DNA of 64,000 nucleotides from JANXMY01 sp965246745 (GCA_965246745.1 OZ251980.1:2728001-2792000); one strand, 5' to 3'. Counted from the stretch's first letter, positions 17,034 to 25,451 are shown. Numbers and translations: made by a program. The notes: generated by a model not told the origin, from the letters alone.

Positions 17034-17720
17034 ATGACTGCTGCCGAAATTGCCGCGACACTCCGGGGCGGCTTGATTGTCTCTTGCCAGGCCCTGCCCG
17101 GCGAAGCGCTGTTCGGCGCGGAGATCATGGCCCGGCTGGCGCTCGCCGCCGCCGAAGGCGGGGCCGCCGGCATTCGCGCCAACAGCCCGGCCGATATTGC
17201 GGCCATCCGGGCCGTGACGACGCTGCCGATTATCGGCTTGTCTAAAACGGACGTTCCCGGCTTCGATGTGTACATCACCCCGACACTGGCCGATGCCGTA
17301 GCTGTCGGGGAAGTCGGGGCGGATGTGATCGCGCTGGACGCGACGCACCGGCCGCACCCCGAAGGAGACCTCGCGGCGTTTATCCGGCGCGTGCAGGATG
17401 CCACCGGAAAGCCGGTGCTGGCCGATATTTCCACCGACGACGAAGCCCTGGCGGCGCAGGACGCCGGGGCGGAGTTTGTTTCAACCACCATGTCCGGCTA
17501 CACCCCGCACAGCCCGCAGCTTGCCGACCCGGACTTGGCGCTGGTCCGGCGGCTGGCTTCCGTGCTTTCCGTGCCCCTTCTGGCCGAAGGCCGGATTGCG
17601 ACCCCCGCGCAGGCCCGCGCGGCGCTGGACTCCGGCGCGTGGGCGGTGGTGGTCGGCGGCGCGATTACCCGGCCCCGGCAGATCACCGAGCGCTTCCTCC
17701 GGGCCATCGCTTCTCCATGA
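17034..17720 (+). CDS. nanE: N-acetylmannosamine-6-phosphate 2-epimerase
   Basis: A 228-residue TIM-barrel protein that interconverts ManNAc-6-P and GlcNAc-6-P in amino-sugar use. Recognisable family segments are GGLIVSCQALPGEAL at the start, AAEGGAAGIRANSPADI, LPIIGLSKTD, the catalytic-lysine-containing region, ALDATHRPHP, VLADISTDDEA and LLAEGRIATPAQA near the phosphate-binding end. Its stop codon overlaps the start of the ROK kinase (ATGA), the natural partner step. The start at 17034 is the first ATG after the promoter. Confidence 0.92.
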   Translation: MTAAEIAATLRGGLIVSCQALPGEALFGAEIMARLALAAAEGGAAGIRANSPADIAAIRAVTTLPIIGLSKTDVPGFDVYITPTLADAVAVGEVGADVIALDATHRPHPEGDLAAFIRRVQDATGKPVLADISTDDEALAAQDAGAEFVSTTMSGYTPHSPQLADPDLALVRRLASVLSVPLLAEGRIATPAQARAALDSGAWAVVVGGAITRPRQITERFLRAIASP

Positions 17721-18607
17721 GCATCTATTTGGGGATTGACATCGGCGGCACCAAAATCGCCGCCGGGCTGGTGACGGGCGGCGGCGAAGTTGTCCGGCAG
17801 TCCCGTGTTACGACCCCGCTTTCAGGCGGCACGGCGATACTCGAGGCCGCGCTCCGGCTGGCCGAAGAGTACCGTGACGCCCCGATTGCCGCCGTTGGGG
17901 TCGGCTCCGGCGGGCAGGTCAACAGTGCCCAGGGCACCATTGCTTCGGCCACCGATCTTTTGCCCGGCTGGGCCGGAACCGCCGTTAAAGCGGCGTTTGA
18001 GGCTGTCTTCAGCGTGCCGTGCTTTGCCGGCAACGATGTTAATGCCCTGGCGCTCGGGGAATATCGCTTCGGCGCGGCGCGGCACCTCAGCACCGTCGTG
18101 TTTCTCGCCCTCGGCACGGGGGTCGGCGGGGCTTTGCTCCTGGAAGGCCGGCTGCACCACGGGGCGCACTGGGCCGGGGCCGAGTTCGGGCATCTTTGGC
18201 TGACGGCGGACCCGAACGCGCCGCGCCGGACCCTGGAAGACTTCGCCGGCGGGCCGGGCCTCGCGCAGACTTACCGCGAACTCAGCGGCTTTCGGGAAGA
18301 CATCACCGGCGAAGGGGTGGCCGCCGAGGCGGCGCGGGACCCCCAAAGCCTTGCCGCGCAGGCGGTCGCCCGCACCGGCGAGATGCTCGGCTTCGGGCTG
18401 GTCAGCCTCGCCAATCTTTTGGACCCCGACTTGATTGTGATCGGCGGCGGCGTGTCCGCCCTCGGCGACCGGCTGCTTGCGCCCGCCCGGCGCGTGCTGG
18501 CCGCACAGGCGCTGCCCGGCCCCGCCCTCTGCCCGGTCGTCCCCGCCGCGCTCGGAGCCGATGCGCCGCTGGTCGGCGCGGCATCGCTGGCAATGACTTT
18601 TTTATGA
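17717..18607 (+). CDS. ROK-family sugar kinase (probable N-acetylmannosamine or glucose kinase)
   Basis: The 296-residue protein has the ASKHA phosphate-1 loop GIDIGGTKIAAG at residues 5-17, the NDVNALALGEY active-site segment with the catalytic Asp, LALGTGVGGALLLEG for phosphate 2, and GAEFGHLWL, the ROK signature histidine. The usual zinc-binding cysteine cluster (CxCGxxGC) is missing; the equivalent stretch reads PNAPRRTLEDFAGG. Coupling with nanE makes ManNAc phosphorylation the most likely role, but glucokinase activity cannot be excluded. It overlaps both neighbours by 4 nt. Confidence 0.85.
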   Translation: MSIYLGIDIGGTKIAAGLVTGGGEVVRQSRVTTPLSGGTAILEAALRLAEEYRDAPIAAVGVGSGGQVNSAQGTIASATDLLPGWAGTAVKAAFEAVFSVPCFAGNDVNALALGEYRFGAARHLSTVVFLALGTGVGGALLLEGRLHHGAHWAGAEFGHLWLTADPNAPRRTLEDFAGGPGLAQTYRELSGFREDITGEGVAAEAARDPQSLAAQAVARTGEMLGFGLVSLANLLDPDLIVIGGGVSALGDRLLAPARRVLAAQALPGPALCPVVPAALGADAPLVGAASLAMTFL

Positions 18608-20148
18608 CTCTTCAAATCGCTTTAATTCCGCTTGATGAGCGGCCTGTCAACACCCGCTATCCGCAGATGCTCGGGACTATCGGCGGCGCGGAAGTTTTGC
18701 TGCCGCCGCCGGCTGTGCGCGGCTTAGGCCGTGGTCCGGCCGATTTGGAGGCCGTTTCGCGCTGGCTGCAAGACGCTGCGGAAACCGCCGACGCCGCGAT
18801 TGTGTCCTGCGAGCTTTTAGGCTTCGGCAATCTGATCGCATCGCGGATTTCCGGGGACAGCGCGGCGGCGGCGCTGGCGCGGCTGGCCGTGCTGGAAGAC
18901 ATCAACGCCCGCTGCCCGGTGCATGCGTTTTCGCTGATCACGCGCGTGTCCAATGCCGACGATGCCGTGGAAGAGCCGGCGTACTGGGCGGAGTGGGGGA
19001 CGGCGTTTCATCGCTACGCCCGCCTGGCCCATCAAGCCGAATGCGGCGTGCTGGAAGATGCCGCTGCCCTGGCGGAATCGGAAGCGCGGCTGCCGGCGGA
19101 CCTCAAAGCCGACTGGCTGACCCGGCGGCTGCGGAACCACACGGTCAACCTCGGCCTGCTGGACCTGGCCGCGCGGGGCAGCGTCGCCTCGCTGCGGCTG
19201 ACTTCCGATGATACTGGGGTGTACGGCTTTCCGTCGCGCGAGCGGGCGTGGCTTGCGGGCTGGCCGGCGCTGATCGGCGGGTCGCTGCCGGCGCGTGTCC
19301 GCATGCACCCCGGCGCGGACGAAGTCGGCTCGGCGATTTTGGCGAAGCTGCTGATGGCGCACGCCGGGAAAGCCCCCCGCGTGTTTGTGGTCTACAGCCA
19401 CGCGCAGGGCGACGCTCTGATTGCGCCCTACGAAGACCGGCCTCTGCGCGAAACCGTGGCCGGCCAGATTGACTCCTGCGGCGGCCGGCTGGCCGAAGGT
19501 TTGGACGACTGCGATTTGGTTCTCGGCGTCGCCACTCCCGTGCCGGGCCGGACCGCCTGGCATCCGGGATGCCTGGCTGAAGACCGCGCCGCCCGGACTG
19601 CCGGGTATCAGTTGTTTCTTGAAACGCTGGCCGAAGCGCAGGCCGCCGGACTGCCGGCGGCGCTGGCCGACACGGCGTACCCGAACGGAGCCGATCCGCT
19701 CTTGACCGAGCGGCTGCTCGGCGGCGCGGGTCTGGATTTAGGGTCGCTGGCAGCTTACGGCGCGTGGAACACGGCAGGGAACACGCTGGGGGTTGTCGTC
19801 GCGCAGGCGTTCTGCGCCGGATTGATCGGCAGTGACCCGGCCCGCCGCGCCGCCCAAAGCGCGTTTCTCGCGCATCGGTTTTTGGAAGACTGGGGCTACC
19901 AGGCGGAAACAAGGCGGGCCGCCCGCGCCGAAGCCGCCCGGCTTTGGGGCCGGCCCGAGCCGGACCCCGGCAGCGACGCCGAGCAGGCCAATCTCTGCGC
20001 GTTTATCGAAGGCCGCCTCACCGGACAGCTTGAAGTCTTGCAGGCGCACGGCGTCGGCAGGGGGCTGACACTCACGCCCGGCAGCACGCGCCTCCCGTGG
20101 GGGCGGACATTTGAGGTGGACTTTGAGCTAAGCGGAGATGCGAAGTGA
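18604..20148 (+). CDS. DUF4127 family protein
   Basis: A 514-residue protein that begins ALIPLDERPVNTRYPQ, the hallmark of DUF4127, and contains the family's SRISGDSAAAALARL, SLRLTSDDTGVYGFP, RVRMHPGADEVGSAILAKLL and GAWNTAGNTLG blocks. No signal peptide is seen. The biochemical function is not established for the family. The third place in a coupled operon with nanE and a sugar kinase points to amino-sugar or glycan metabolism, which is inference. The downstream tRNA lies on the other strand. Confidence 0.85.
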   Translation: MTLQIALIPLDERPVNTRYPQMLGTIGGAEVLLPPPAVRGLGRGPADLEAVSRWLQDAAETADAAIVSCELLGFGNLIASRISGDSAAAALARLAVLEDINARCPVHAFSLITRVSNADDAVEEPAYWAEWGTAFHRYARLAHQAECGVLEDAAALAESEARLPADLKADWLTRRLRNHTVNLGLLDLAARGSVASLRLTSDDTGVYGFPSRERAWLAGWPALIGGSLPARVRMHPGADEVGSAILAKLLMAHAGKAPRVFVVYSHAQGDALIAPYEDRPLRETVAGQIDSCGGRLAEGLDDCDLVLGVATPVPGRTAWHPGCLAEDRAARTAGYQLFLETLAEAQAAGLPAALADTAYPNGADPLLTERLLGGAGLDLGSLAAYGAWNTAGNTLGVVVAQAFCAGLIGSDPARRAAQSAFLAHRFLEDWGYQAETRRAARAEAARLWGRPEPDPGSDAEQANLCAFIEGRLTGQLEVLQAHGVGRGLTLTPGSTRLPWGRTFEVDFELSGDAK

Positions 20149-20165
20149 AGAGGCGGGGCGAAAAA

Positions 20166-20237
20166 TGGGCAGTAAGGGATTCGAACCCCTGACCCCTTCC
20201 GTGTGAAGGAAGTGCTCTACCACTGAGCCAACTGCCC
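20166..20237 (-). tRNA. tRNA-Val (anticodon CAC)
   Basis: The reverse strand folds into a cloverleaf: acceptor GGGCAGT/ACTGCCC, D-stem GCTC/GAGC, anticodon stem CTTCC/GGAAG around the loop TTCACAC, and a T-arm with GGTTCGAATCC. The CCA end is not encoded. Confidence 0.96.
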
Positions 20238-20380
20238 GCGAACACCCTCATTATACCGCCCCCGAGAAAGTTTTGCAAGGGGCGCGTCGGTTTTTTTGCA
20301 CCCGGAACTTTTCGGCGGCTTGGAACGCTTTCGGGACAAGACCAAAGTCTTTAACGGCACAGAACCGAAAGGAAACACTT

Positions 20381-20638
20381 ATGAAGCTGACGACATTTGC
20401 GGCATTGCTGCCCGCCGCCGCCGTGCTTTTGACCGCGACTCTGCCGGCGCAGGCCGACCTGCTGCACAAGCACCCGGTCGCCGCCGGGGCGGCGGCCGGA
20501 CTGGCCGCCCATCACTTCGCCAAAAAAGGCGCGGCGGGACGCGCGGCGCGGGGCCAAAAGCCGAACTTCGCCGAGCGGCACCCGGTCGCCGCCGGGGTCG
20601 GCGCGGGCGTTGCAGCGCACCACTTGCTGCATCACTAA
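20381..20638 (+). CDS. Small secreted protein with a duplicated HPVAAG motif
   Basis: An 85-residue product with a signal peptide (MKLTTFAALLPAAAVLLTATLPAQA). The mature part contains two copies of a short unit, HPVAAGAAAGLAAHHFAKK and HPVAAGVGAGVAAHHLLHH, separated by a basic linker. The glycine-alanine core resembles a glycine-zipper membrane hairpin and the histidines could bind metal; both are inference. A ribosome binding site (AAAGGA) precedes the ATG. No family is recognised. Confidence 0.7.
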   Translation: MKLTTFAALLPAAAVLLTATLPAQADLLHKHPVAAGAAAGLAAHHFAKKGAAGRAARGQKPNFAERHPVAAGVGAGVAAHHLLHH

Positions 20639-20645
20639 CCCAAAC

Positions 20646-20677
20646 CGCGCCCTGCCGGAGCGGTCCGGCAGGGCGCG
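20646..20677. terminator. Bidirectional hairpin terminator
   Basis: CGCGCCCTGCCGG pairs with CCGGCAGGGCGCG around a 6-nt loop, between two convergent genes. A short T-run follows on the plus strand. Confidence 0.75.
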
Positions 20678-20685
20678 ATTTGCGC

Positions 20686-21114
20686 TTAAGCCCCGCCGTG
20701 CGCCGAAAGCGCAACATCAATGTTGTTTTTGACGGCGTTTGAATACGGGCACACTTGGTGGGCGTCACGGACCAGCGCTTCGGCGTCGGCCTGCGACAGC
20801 GCGGGAACGGTCACGTCCAGCGCGGCGGACAAAGAAAACGAGCCGGTGTCGTTCGGGCCGATCCCCACGGACGCCGTGACGCTGACCGCGCCGGTCTCGA
20901 TTTTGCGCTGTTTTGCCAGGTAATCCAAAGCGCCGCCGAAGCAAGCGGCGTAGCCCGCCGCGAACATCTGCTCCGGGTTCGTGCCTTGTTTGCCGCCGTC
21001 GCCGCCCATCTCCTGCGGCACGGCCAGGTCCACGGCCAATGCCCCGTCGCTGCTTTCGGCATGACCCGCCCGGCCCCCAACAGCGGTTGCGGCCGCCGTG
21101 TACAATGTTTTCAT
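20686..21114 (-). CDS. ohr: Organic hydroperoxide resistance protein (Ohr/OsmC family)
   Basis: A 142-residue thiol peroxidase that reduces organic hydroperoxides in the cytoplasm. The peroxidatic cysteine is in GYAACFGGAL (Cys58) and the resolving one in HQVCPYSNAVKNN (near 122), both typical of Ohr rather than OsmC. The N-terminus LYTAAATAVGGRAGHAES matches the Ohr start. A GGGAGA ribosome binding site lies before the ATG at 21114; the long open frame upstream is non-coding. Confidence 0.93.
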   Translation of the reverse strand: MKTLYTAAATAVGGRAGHAESSDGALAVDLAVPQEMGGDGGKQGTNPEQMFAAGYAACFGGALDYLAKQRKIETGAVSVTASVGIGPNDTGSFSLSAALDVTVPALSQADAEALVRDAHQVCPYSNAVKNNIDVALSAHGGA

Positions 21115-21315
21115 CGGTAAATCTCCCTGCCCCCATAACCCCGCGTTTTTGCCGCCGGTTCCTGCCCCAACAAGCGCCGGGGAACAATTCGCGACCCCGC
21201 TGCGTCTTTTGGAAAGACGCGCCGGGTTTAGTTTCCGTGCCCGGCGGATACGAATCACACAACACGCACTGCGACGACACGCATTTAGACCATACGCATT
21301 GAAAGGACACCAACC

Positions 21316-21951
21316 ATGAATACCACCCAGCGCCTCGGCGTCAGCGCCGCCCTCAGCGGCCTGCTGCTTGCCGGTCCCTTCAGCGCCCTTGCCCCGGCCT
21401 TCGCTCAGTCGGACAGCACAATCCAGATGCCGAAGCACCAAATCGCCGCCGGCACCGAAGTCAAAGTCAAGCTGCTTCGGGACATCAGCTCGGAAAGCGC
21501 CCAAACCGGCGATCATGTCAAAGTGCAGGTTGCCGGCAGCGACTCGTCGGGCATTCCGCAGGGCACCGTGCTGAACGGGGTCGTCACCTCGGTCACGCCC
21601 GCCACGCCCAAGACCGCCGGCGTACTGTATGTCCGGTTCGGTACCGGCTCCGGCGGCTCGTCGTCCTCGTACAACCTTGCCACCGGCCAGTTCACCGGCA
21701 AAAAATCCAGCGGCGACAAGTCCAACTACACCGCCATCGGCGCAGGCGCGGGCGCGGTGATCGGTTTGTCGCGCAAGCGCAAGCTCGGGGACGCCATCGG
21801 CGGCGCGGTGCTCGGCGGCCTCGGCGGCTATGCGGCCAACCAGGCGCAGAAGCGCAATGCCAGCGATATTGACCTCAAAAGCGGCTCGGAAGTGACGATT
21901 AAAACGACCCGCCCGCTGACGCTGCAAACGCAGATTATCAACAACTACTAA
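21316..21951 (+). CDS. Exported glycine-zipper protein
   Basis: A 211-residue protein with a signal peptide ending LAPAFAQ (about 31). Residues 35-130 form a beta-rich domain (AAGTEVKVKLLRDISSESAQTGDHVKVQV) and residues 140-180 a glycine-zipper stretch (AIGAGAGAVIGL, DAIGGAVLGGLGGYAAN) with SxGGxxGG spacing, as in outer-membrane glycine-zipper proteins. The end (SGSEVTIKTTRPLTLQTQ) resembles the start of the first domain. AAGGA precedes the ATG. Function unknown; envelope location is likely. Confidence 0.72.
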   Translation: MNTTQRLGVSAALSGLLLAGPFSALAPAFAQSDSTIQMPKHQIAAGTEVKVKLLRDISSESAQTGDHVKVQVAGSDSSGIPQGTVLNGVVTSVTPATPKTAGVLYVRFGTGSGGSSSSYNLATGQFTGKKSSGDKSNYTAIGAGAGAVIGLSRKRKLGDAIGGAVLGGLGGYAANQAQKRNASDIDLKSGSEVTIKTTRPLTLQTQIINNY

Positions 21952-22017
21952 TGGATTGGCCCAGGATTGTAATCTTAGGCCAAATTGAGGTTCAGCGAAA
22001 CGCCTTCTCAACCACTC

Positions 22018-22059
22018 AAAAAGAAGCCCCTCCGGCAAGACTGCCGAAGGGGCTTTTTG
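22018..22059. terminator. Strong bidirectional intrinsic terminator
   Basis: AGCCCCTCCGGCA and TGCCGAAGGGGCT form a stem between an A-run on the left and a T-run on the right, separating convergent genes at 21951 and 22062. Confidence 0.9.
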
Positions 22060-22061
22060 CG

Positions 22062-22415
22062 TTAATTCGGCAGCCGGTGCAGATGCCCGCCGGGCGTGAG
22101 CACCGTGTTGTGCCGGGCCGCGCCGTTTTTGCGCCGCTCCACCGAGTTTTTGCCGGTGACGACCCGGTGCGTGGTGACACTCAAATTCTGGCTGTTTTTG
22201 CGCGTGCCGTACTGCACATCTTTTGCGCCTTTTCGGGTGGACTTGCTGACATTCTCGCCGGCTTTGCGGACCGGGTACTGGATGGACTTGCCGAGCTTGT
22301 GCAGCGAATTGCTGTCATGCGGCTCCGGCACCGCGCCCCGCTCGGGGGTCTGAGCCAGCGCCGGAACGGCCAGCAGCAGCAGCAGGGCGGCGGCGAGGGA
22401 ATTCAACTTGGTCAT
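22062..22415 (-). CDS. Small basic secreted protein
   Basis: A 117-residue protein with a signal peptide (LAAALLLLLAVPALAQ). The mature part is rich in Lys, Arg, Ser and Asn and contains a loose repeat of the type YPVRKAGENVSKSTRKGAKDVQYGTRKNSQN. The start overlaps the stop of the deaminase gene upstream (ATGA), so the two are coupled. No family is recognised. Confidence 0.65.
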   Translation of the reverse strand: MTKLNSLAAALLLLLAVPALAQTPERGAVPEPHDSNSLHKLGKSIQYPVRKAGENVSKSTRKGAKDVQYGTRKNSQNLSVTTHRVVTGKNSVERRKNGAARHNTVLTPGGHLHRLPN

Positions 22416-23464
22416 GGGTCTTTCTCCTGTGGTTTAGAAATCGGGGCGGACGGCTGCGAGATCAGCCGGTCCAGCAAAAGGCGCGGCGGGTGCGGATGCG
22501 GCCAGGCGAACGCATGCCGAAAGGCGGCGTCCTGACAGGCGGCAAGCTGATTAAAGTCTATCACATCCTGCGTCAGCAGATTTTCAAACTCCCACGGCAG
22601 CCGGACATTGTGCAGGCCGGCGTTGTCCGTGCAGATGACCACATCCACGCCCGCCGCCTCGCAGCGCTCAAACACCGTGCGAAGCGCCGTGAGGTCTTGC
22701 AGCGTGCCAGTTTTCAGGTACGTCGTCGGGCATACTTCCAGGCACTGCCCCCGCGCGGCGACTTCCGGCAGCAGCTCCGGGAACCGCAGCGCGATTTGTA
22801 TGCCGTGCCCGATCCGCGACAAAAACGGCAGCAGCGCCGGATGGCAGCCGTCGGGCGTTTCATACAAATGCCCCGTCGTCTTCATTCCCCGCTCCCGCGC
22901 CGACCGAAACAGTTCCACCCATTCGGGAAGCCGCGCGGCATAATAAATGTCCGGTCCGGCCAGGTCCACGCCGCAGACGTATTGGGGCAGCGCAACGGCG
23001 AGGTCTAAAATCGCCTGGTTGACTTCGCGCGGCAGGCGGGAGTGCATGCACAAAATCTGGCGCATCAGCAGCGGGTAGCGCGGGTCCCGGCCCGACTCGC
23101 CGACCGCAATCACCACATCGCGCATTTGGGCAATTCGATCTTGAGCGGAAAGCGCCGGGTCGGTGCGGTAAAACGGCGTGTGGCGCAGCTCCAGGTAACA
23201 GATGCCTTCAAAGACATACGCGCCGCGCACGAGCTTGGAAACAAAATACGGCAGGGTTTCCAGCGTTTGAAACGGCTCCACCAGCGCATGCAGCTCCAGG
23301 TACTCGGCCAGCGACGCGCGGGGCTTGGTGACAAACGCTTCAAAGTCTTCGTAGACGGGGAATTCGGCGGCGAGGGGATGCTGGTTCCGCACCAGAAAGC
23401 GCCAAAAAACGCGCGGCACGACCGCCCCGCCGAGGTGGCGGTGAAGCTCAGCGTAAAGGGACAT
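22412..23464 (-). CDS. Adenosine deaminase-family hydrolase
   Basis: The 350-residue TIM-barrel protein has the metal ligands of the family: HxH in ELHRHLGG (His8, His10), a His in TTGHLYET with the proton-shuttle Glu nearby, RIGHGI with its catalytic histidine, and the metal Asp in CTDNAGLHN. The usual TxHAGE and SSDDP forms are altered to TGHLYE and CTDNAG, so the substrate may be an adenosine derivative or a modified nucleoside instead of adenosine. It seems leaderless, with TACACT 7 nt before the ATG. Confidence 0.82.
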   Translation of the reverse strand: MSLYAELHRHLGGAVVPRVFWRFLVRNQHPLAAEFPVYEDFEAFVTKPRASLAEYLELHALVEPFQTLETLPYFVSKLVRGAYVFEGICYLELRHTPFYRTDPALSAQDRIAQMRDVVIAVGESGRDPRYPLLMRQILCMHSRLPREVNQAILDLAVALPQYVCGVDLAGPDIYYAARLPEWVELFRSARERGMKTTGHLYETPDGCHPALLPFLSRIGHGIQIALRFPELLPEVAARGQCLEVCPTTYLKTGTLQDLTALRTVFERCEAAGVDVVICTDNAGLHNVRLPWEFENLLTQDVIDFNQLAACQDAAFRHAFAWPHPHPPRLLLDRLISQPSAPISKPQEKDP

Positions 23465-23471
23465 AGCCGAC

Positions 23472-23499
23472 AGTGTACCCGAAAACGGCGCGGGGACAA
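23472..23499 (-). promoter_or_regulatory. Promoter of the deaminase gene, predicted leaderless
   Basis: On the minus strand TTGTCC (23499-23494), a 16-bp spacer and TACACT (23477-23472) are followed 7 nt later by the ATG at 23464. No ribosome binding site is present. Confidence 0.6.
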
Positions 23500-23534
23500 A
23501 AGTGGTCTGTTTTGCGGTATCTTATGCTACACAG

Positions 23535-23566
23535 CACAGTCGAAAGAAAACACAGTCGAAAGACAA
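23535..23566. repeat. 16-bp tandem duplication in a leader
   Basis: CACAGTCGAAAGAAAA is followed at once by CACAGTCGAAAGACAA, one mismatch. It lies just upstream of the small gene at 23581. Confidence 0.7.
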
Positions 23567-23580
23567 GAAAGCAGGGCCGT

Positions 23581-23829
23581 ATGAGAGAGTCCTATGAAAC
23601 CGAGACAATCAGCCGAACATTGCAGCAGGGGCTGGCGGACTGGAACCCGAACCCGCTGGTGCCGCGAGCCTTTCAGCAGCCGGTGCAAAGCGAAGCGCTG
23701 AACGCCGCGATCGCCGCGATTGCCGCGCTCGCCCGTGCGCCGCTCGAGGAAGCCCTGCGCTGCCAGCAGCAGCAGATTGAAGGACTGGAAGCTACTGTGA
23801 AGCATTTGCAACAAACGCTGCACAAATAA
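23581..23829 (+). CDS. Small coiled-coil hypothetical protein
   Basis: An 82-residue acidic N-terminus (MRESYETETISRTLQQGLADW) is followed by an alanine-rich helix and a C-terminal coiled coil (LEEALRCQQQQIEGLEATVKHLQQ). The ATG at 23581 is favoured over upstream in-frame starts because it follows AGAAAGCAGGG. No family is recognised. A 58-bp palindrome lies directly downstream. Confidence 0.5.
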   Translation: MRESYETETISRTLQQGLADWNPNPLVPRAFQQPVQSEALNAAIAAIAALARAPLEEALRCQQQQIEGLEATVKHLQQTLHK

Positions 23830-23861
23830 ACCCCCGGCGTGAACATTGCGAAATTTCCCGC

Positions 23862-23919
23862 GTCTGTTGAACTGCTGCCGCCGAGTGAGCGCTCACCCGG
23901 CGGCAGCAGTTCAACCGAC
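23862..23919. repeat. 58-bp near-perfect palindrome without a loop
   Basis: The 25 nt at 23866-23890 (beginning GTTGAACTGCTGCCGCCG) match the reverse complement of 23891-23915 with one mismatch, and the outer GTC/GAC extend it to 58 bp. The centre of symmetry is GAGC/GCTC with no unpaired loop. It lies between two small genes; no T-run follows, so a simple terminator is not obvious. Confidence 0.9.
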
Positions 23920-23938
23920 ACAAAAGATAGGAAATACG

Positions 23939-24211
23939 ATGACCACACCGAAAACGCTTTTGCTCGCTTCGACGGCCCTGGCCGTGCTCGGCGCGTCCAC
24001 CGCCGTCTTCGCGCCGTCCGCCTCGGCCCAGGTTCCGCCGCCCCCGGCGGCAAACGGTCCGCGCCGGGGCGGCGAGCGCCATCCCGAGCTGCGCCGCGCC
24101 CTGCGCTCGCTCGAGCGCACCGAGTACGACCTGCGCCATGCCGCCCATGACTTCGGCGGGCATCGCCAAAAAGCCGCCGACCTGTGCCGCCAAGCCCAGC
24201 AGGAAATCTAG
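23939..24211 (+). CDS. Small secreted protein
   Basis: A 90-residue protein with a clear signal peptide (MTTPKTLLLASTALAVLGAS, cleavage near ASAQ). The mature part is Pro-rich and then forms a charged helix (HPELRRALRSLERTEYDLRHAAHDF). A weak ribosome binding site (GATAGGAAA) precedes the ATG. No family is recognised; the pattern suggests a small periplasmic helical protein like Spy/CpxP, which is weak inference. Confidence 0.62.
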   Translation: MTTPKTLLLASTALAVLGASTAVFAPSASAQVPPPPAANGPRRGGERHPELRRALRSLERTEYDLRHAAHDFGGHRQKAADLCRQAQQEI

Positions 24212-24246
24212 CAAGCGCTGCAATCCGACCGAAGCTAAGCCAAAAA

Positions 24247-24277
24247 CGCCGCGCCGGCTCCTACAAGCCGGCGCGGC
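24247..24277. terminator. Bidirectional hairpin overlapping the rpiA stop
   Basis: CGCCGCGCCGGCT pairs with AGCCGGCGCGGCG; the stop codon of rpiA sits in the loop. An A-run lies on the left, so it can terminate rpiA transcription. Confidence 0.7.
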
Positions 24278-24947
24278 GCTCTTCAATTCTGCCGTCGCTG
24301 AAACCGACGATCAAATGCTGGCACAGGCCGATGAATAAGCCGACTTCGACCACCCCGACCACGGTTTTCAGTCGCGCTTCCAGCGTGTCGGGGTCCGGCA
24401 GCAGCCCGCCGAACGCCACATCCAAAATGTAAAAGCCGTCGTCGCTCCGAAACGGCTCCCCGGCGGGAGTTTCGCGGCGCGGCGCGGGAACCCCCAGACG
24501 CGCTTCCAAACGGGCCTGCGTCCACTCCCACGCATACGGCAAAATCGCGACCGGCAGCGGACAAGCGCCGAGCGCGGCGACAACTTTGCCGTCGTCCACG
24601 ACAATGATCTCGGTTTTGGTGGCCGCCGCGACGATCTTTTCCCGGACCAATGCCCCGCCGCGCCCTTTGATCAGGCGAAACTTTCCGTCCACTTCATCTG
24701 CGCCGTCAATGGTCAGGTCAAACTCGGAAACATCGGCAAAGGCGGCGAAGGGGAGACCGTAGGAGCGGCCGAGTTCTTCGGATTCACAGGACGTGGCAAT
24801 GCAGCGCACCGACAACGCTTCGCTTTGGGCGCGGCGTCCGAGCGCATGGATCGCATACGCCGCCGTGCTGCCCGTGCCGAGGCCGACCGTCATGCCGTCC
24901 TGGATATAAGACACAGCGCGTTCAGCGGCGATCTGCTTGGGGTTCAT
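24261..24947 (-). CDS. rpiA: Ribose-5-phosphate isomerase A
   Basis: A 228-residue enzyme of the pentose phosphate pathway. Family motifs are GLGTGSTAAYAIHALGRR (phosphate-binding), FDLTIDGADEVDGKFRLIKGRGGALVREK with the catalytic Asp and Lys, and TEIIVVDDGKVV. The ATG at 24947 is used; a GTG at 24956 would add three residues. It is downstream of tRNA-Leu on the same strand. Confidence 0.95.
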   Translation of the reverse strand: MNPKQIAAERAVSYIQDGMTVGLGTGSTAAYAIHALGRRAQSEALSVRCIATSCESEELGRSYGLPFAAFADVSEFDLTIDGADEVDGKFRLIKGRGGALVREKIVAAATKTEIIVVDDGKVVAALGACPLPVAILPYAWEWTQARLEARLGVPAPRRETPAGEPFRSDDGFYILDVAFGGLLPDPDTLEARLKTVVGVVEVGLFIGLCQHLIVGFSDGRIEERRAGL

Positions 24948-24999
24948 GCGGCGCACCTGTGGAAAGAAAGGCGGGAGAAAGGGAAGGAGAAGAAAAAAA

Positions 25000-25082
25000 T
25001 GCCGAGAAAGAGACTCGAACTCTTACAGGGTTGCCCCCACAACGACCTCAACGTTGCGCGTATACCATTTCGCCACCCCGGC
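25000..25082 (-). tRNA. tRNA-Leu (anticodon GAG)
   Basis: Class II tRNA on the reverse strand: acceptor GCCGGGG/TCTCGGC, anticodon stem CAACG/CGTTG around TTGAGGT, a long variable arm (GGGGGCAACCCT) and T-loop GTTCGAGTC. The discriminator A follows; CCA is not encoded. Confidence 0.95.
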
Positions 25083-25148
25083 ATCTGAACCCTATTATAC
25101 AGAACGCGGCGCGGATTTGTCAAGACCCATGCCGAAATTGGCCTGGAA

Positions 25149-25451
25149 TCAACTTCTAAAGACCGCCCGCATGGCCGCCTCGGCGGCGTCTTTGTCGGTC
25201 GTATACACGCGGATTTCTTGAAGCGACGATACGCCGCGCACTTTGACCAGCAGGCAGCCCGCGCACTCTTCGGTGAACTTGATCGCCGGCGGGCCGTTCC
25301 GCAGGGTTTTAATCAGCCCGAGCGAAATCTTCGTGACGCACGCAAGCCTTGCCGCCGCCTGCGCGGGCAACAGCGCCGCGTCAATCACGGTGGTGTGGCT
25401 GGCGGTGTACTTGCCGCCGCTGAGATGGCCCGACGCCCGGCTACCCGCCAT
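25149..25451 (-). CDS. Small conserved protein, possibly DUF2103-like
   Basis: About 100 residues from the ATG at 25451, which overlaps the upstream gene by 11 nt. It contains SGGKYTASHTTVIDAA, then LACVTKISLGLIKTLRNGPPAIKF and a Cys-rich CAGCLLVKVRG motif, a pattern that recalls DUF2103 predicted metal-binding proteins; this family match is from memory and moderate. The coupling with the 80-residue gene upstream implies a shared role. Confidence 0.62.
   Translation of the reverse strand: MAGSRASGHLSGGKYTASHTTVIDAALLPAQAAARLACVTKISLGLIKTLRNGPPAIKFTEECAGCLLVKVRGVSSLQEIRVYTTDKDAAEAAMRAVFRS

Noticed and set aside
23473..23580. Longer start for the small gene at 23581
   Set aside because: It would include the 16-bp duplicated leader and lacks a ribosome binding site.
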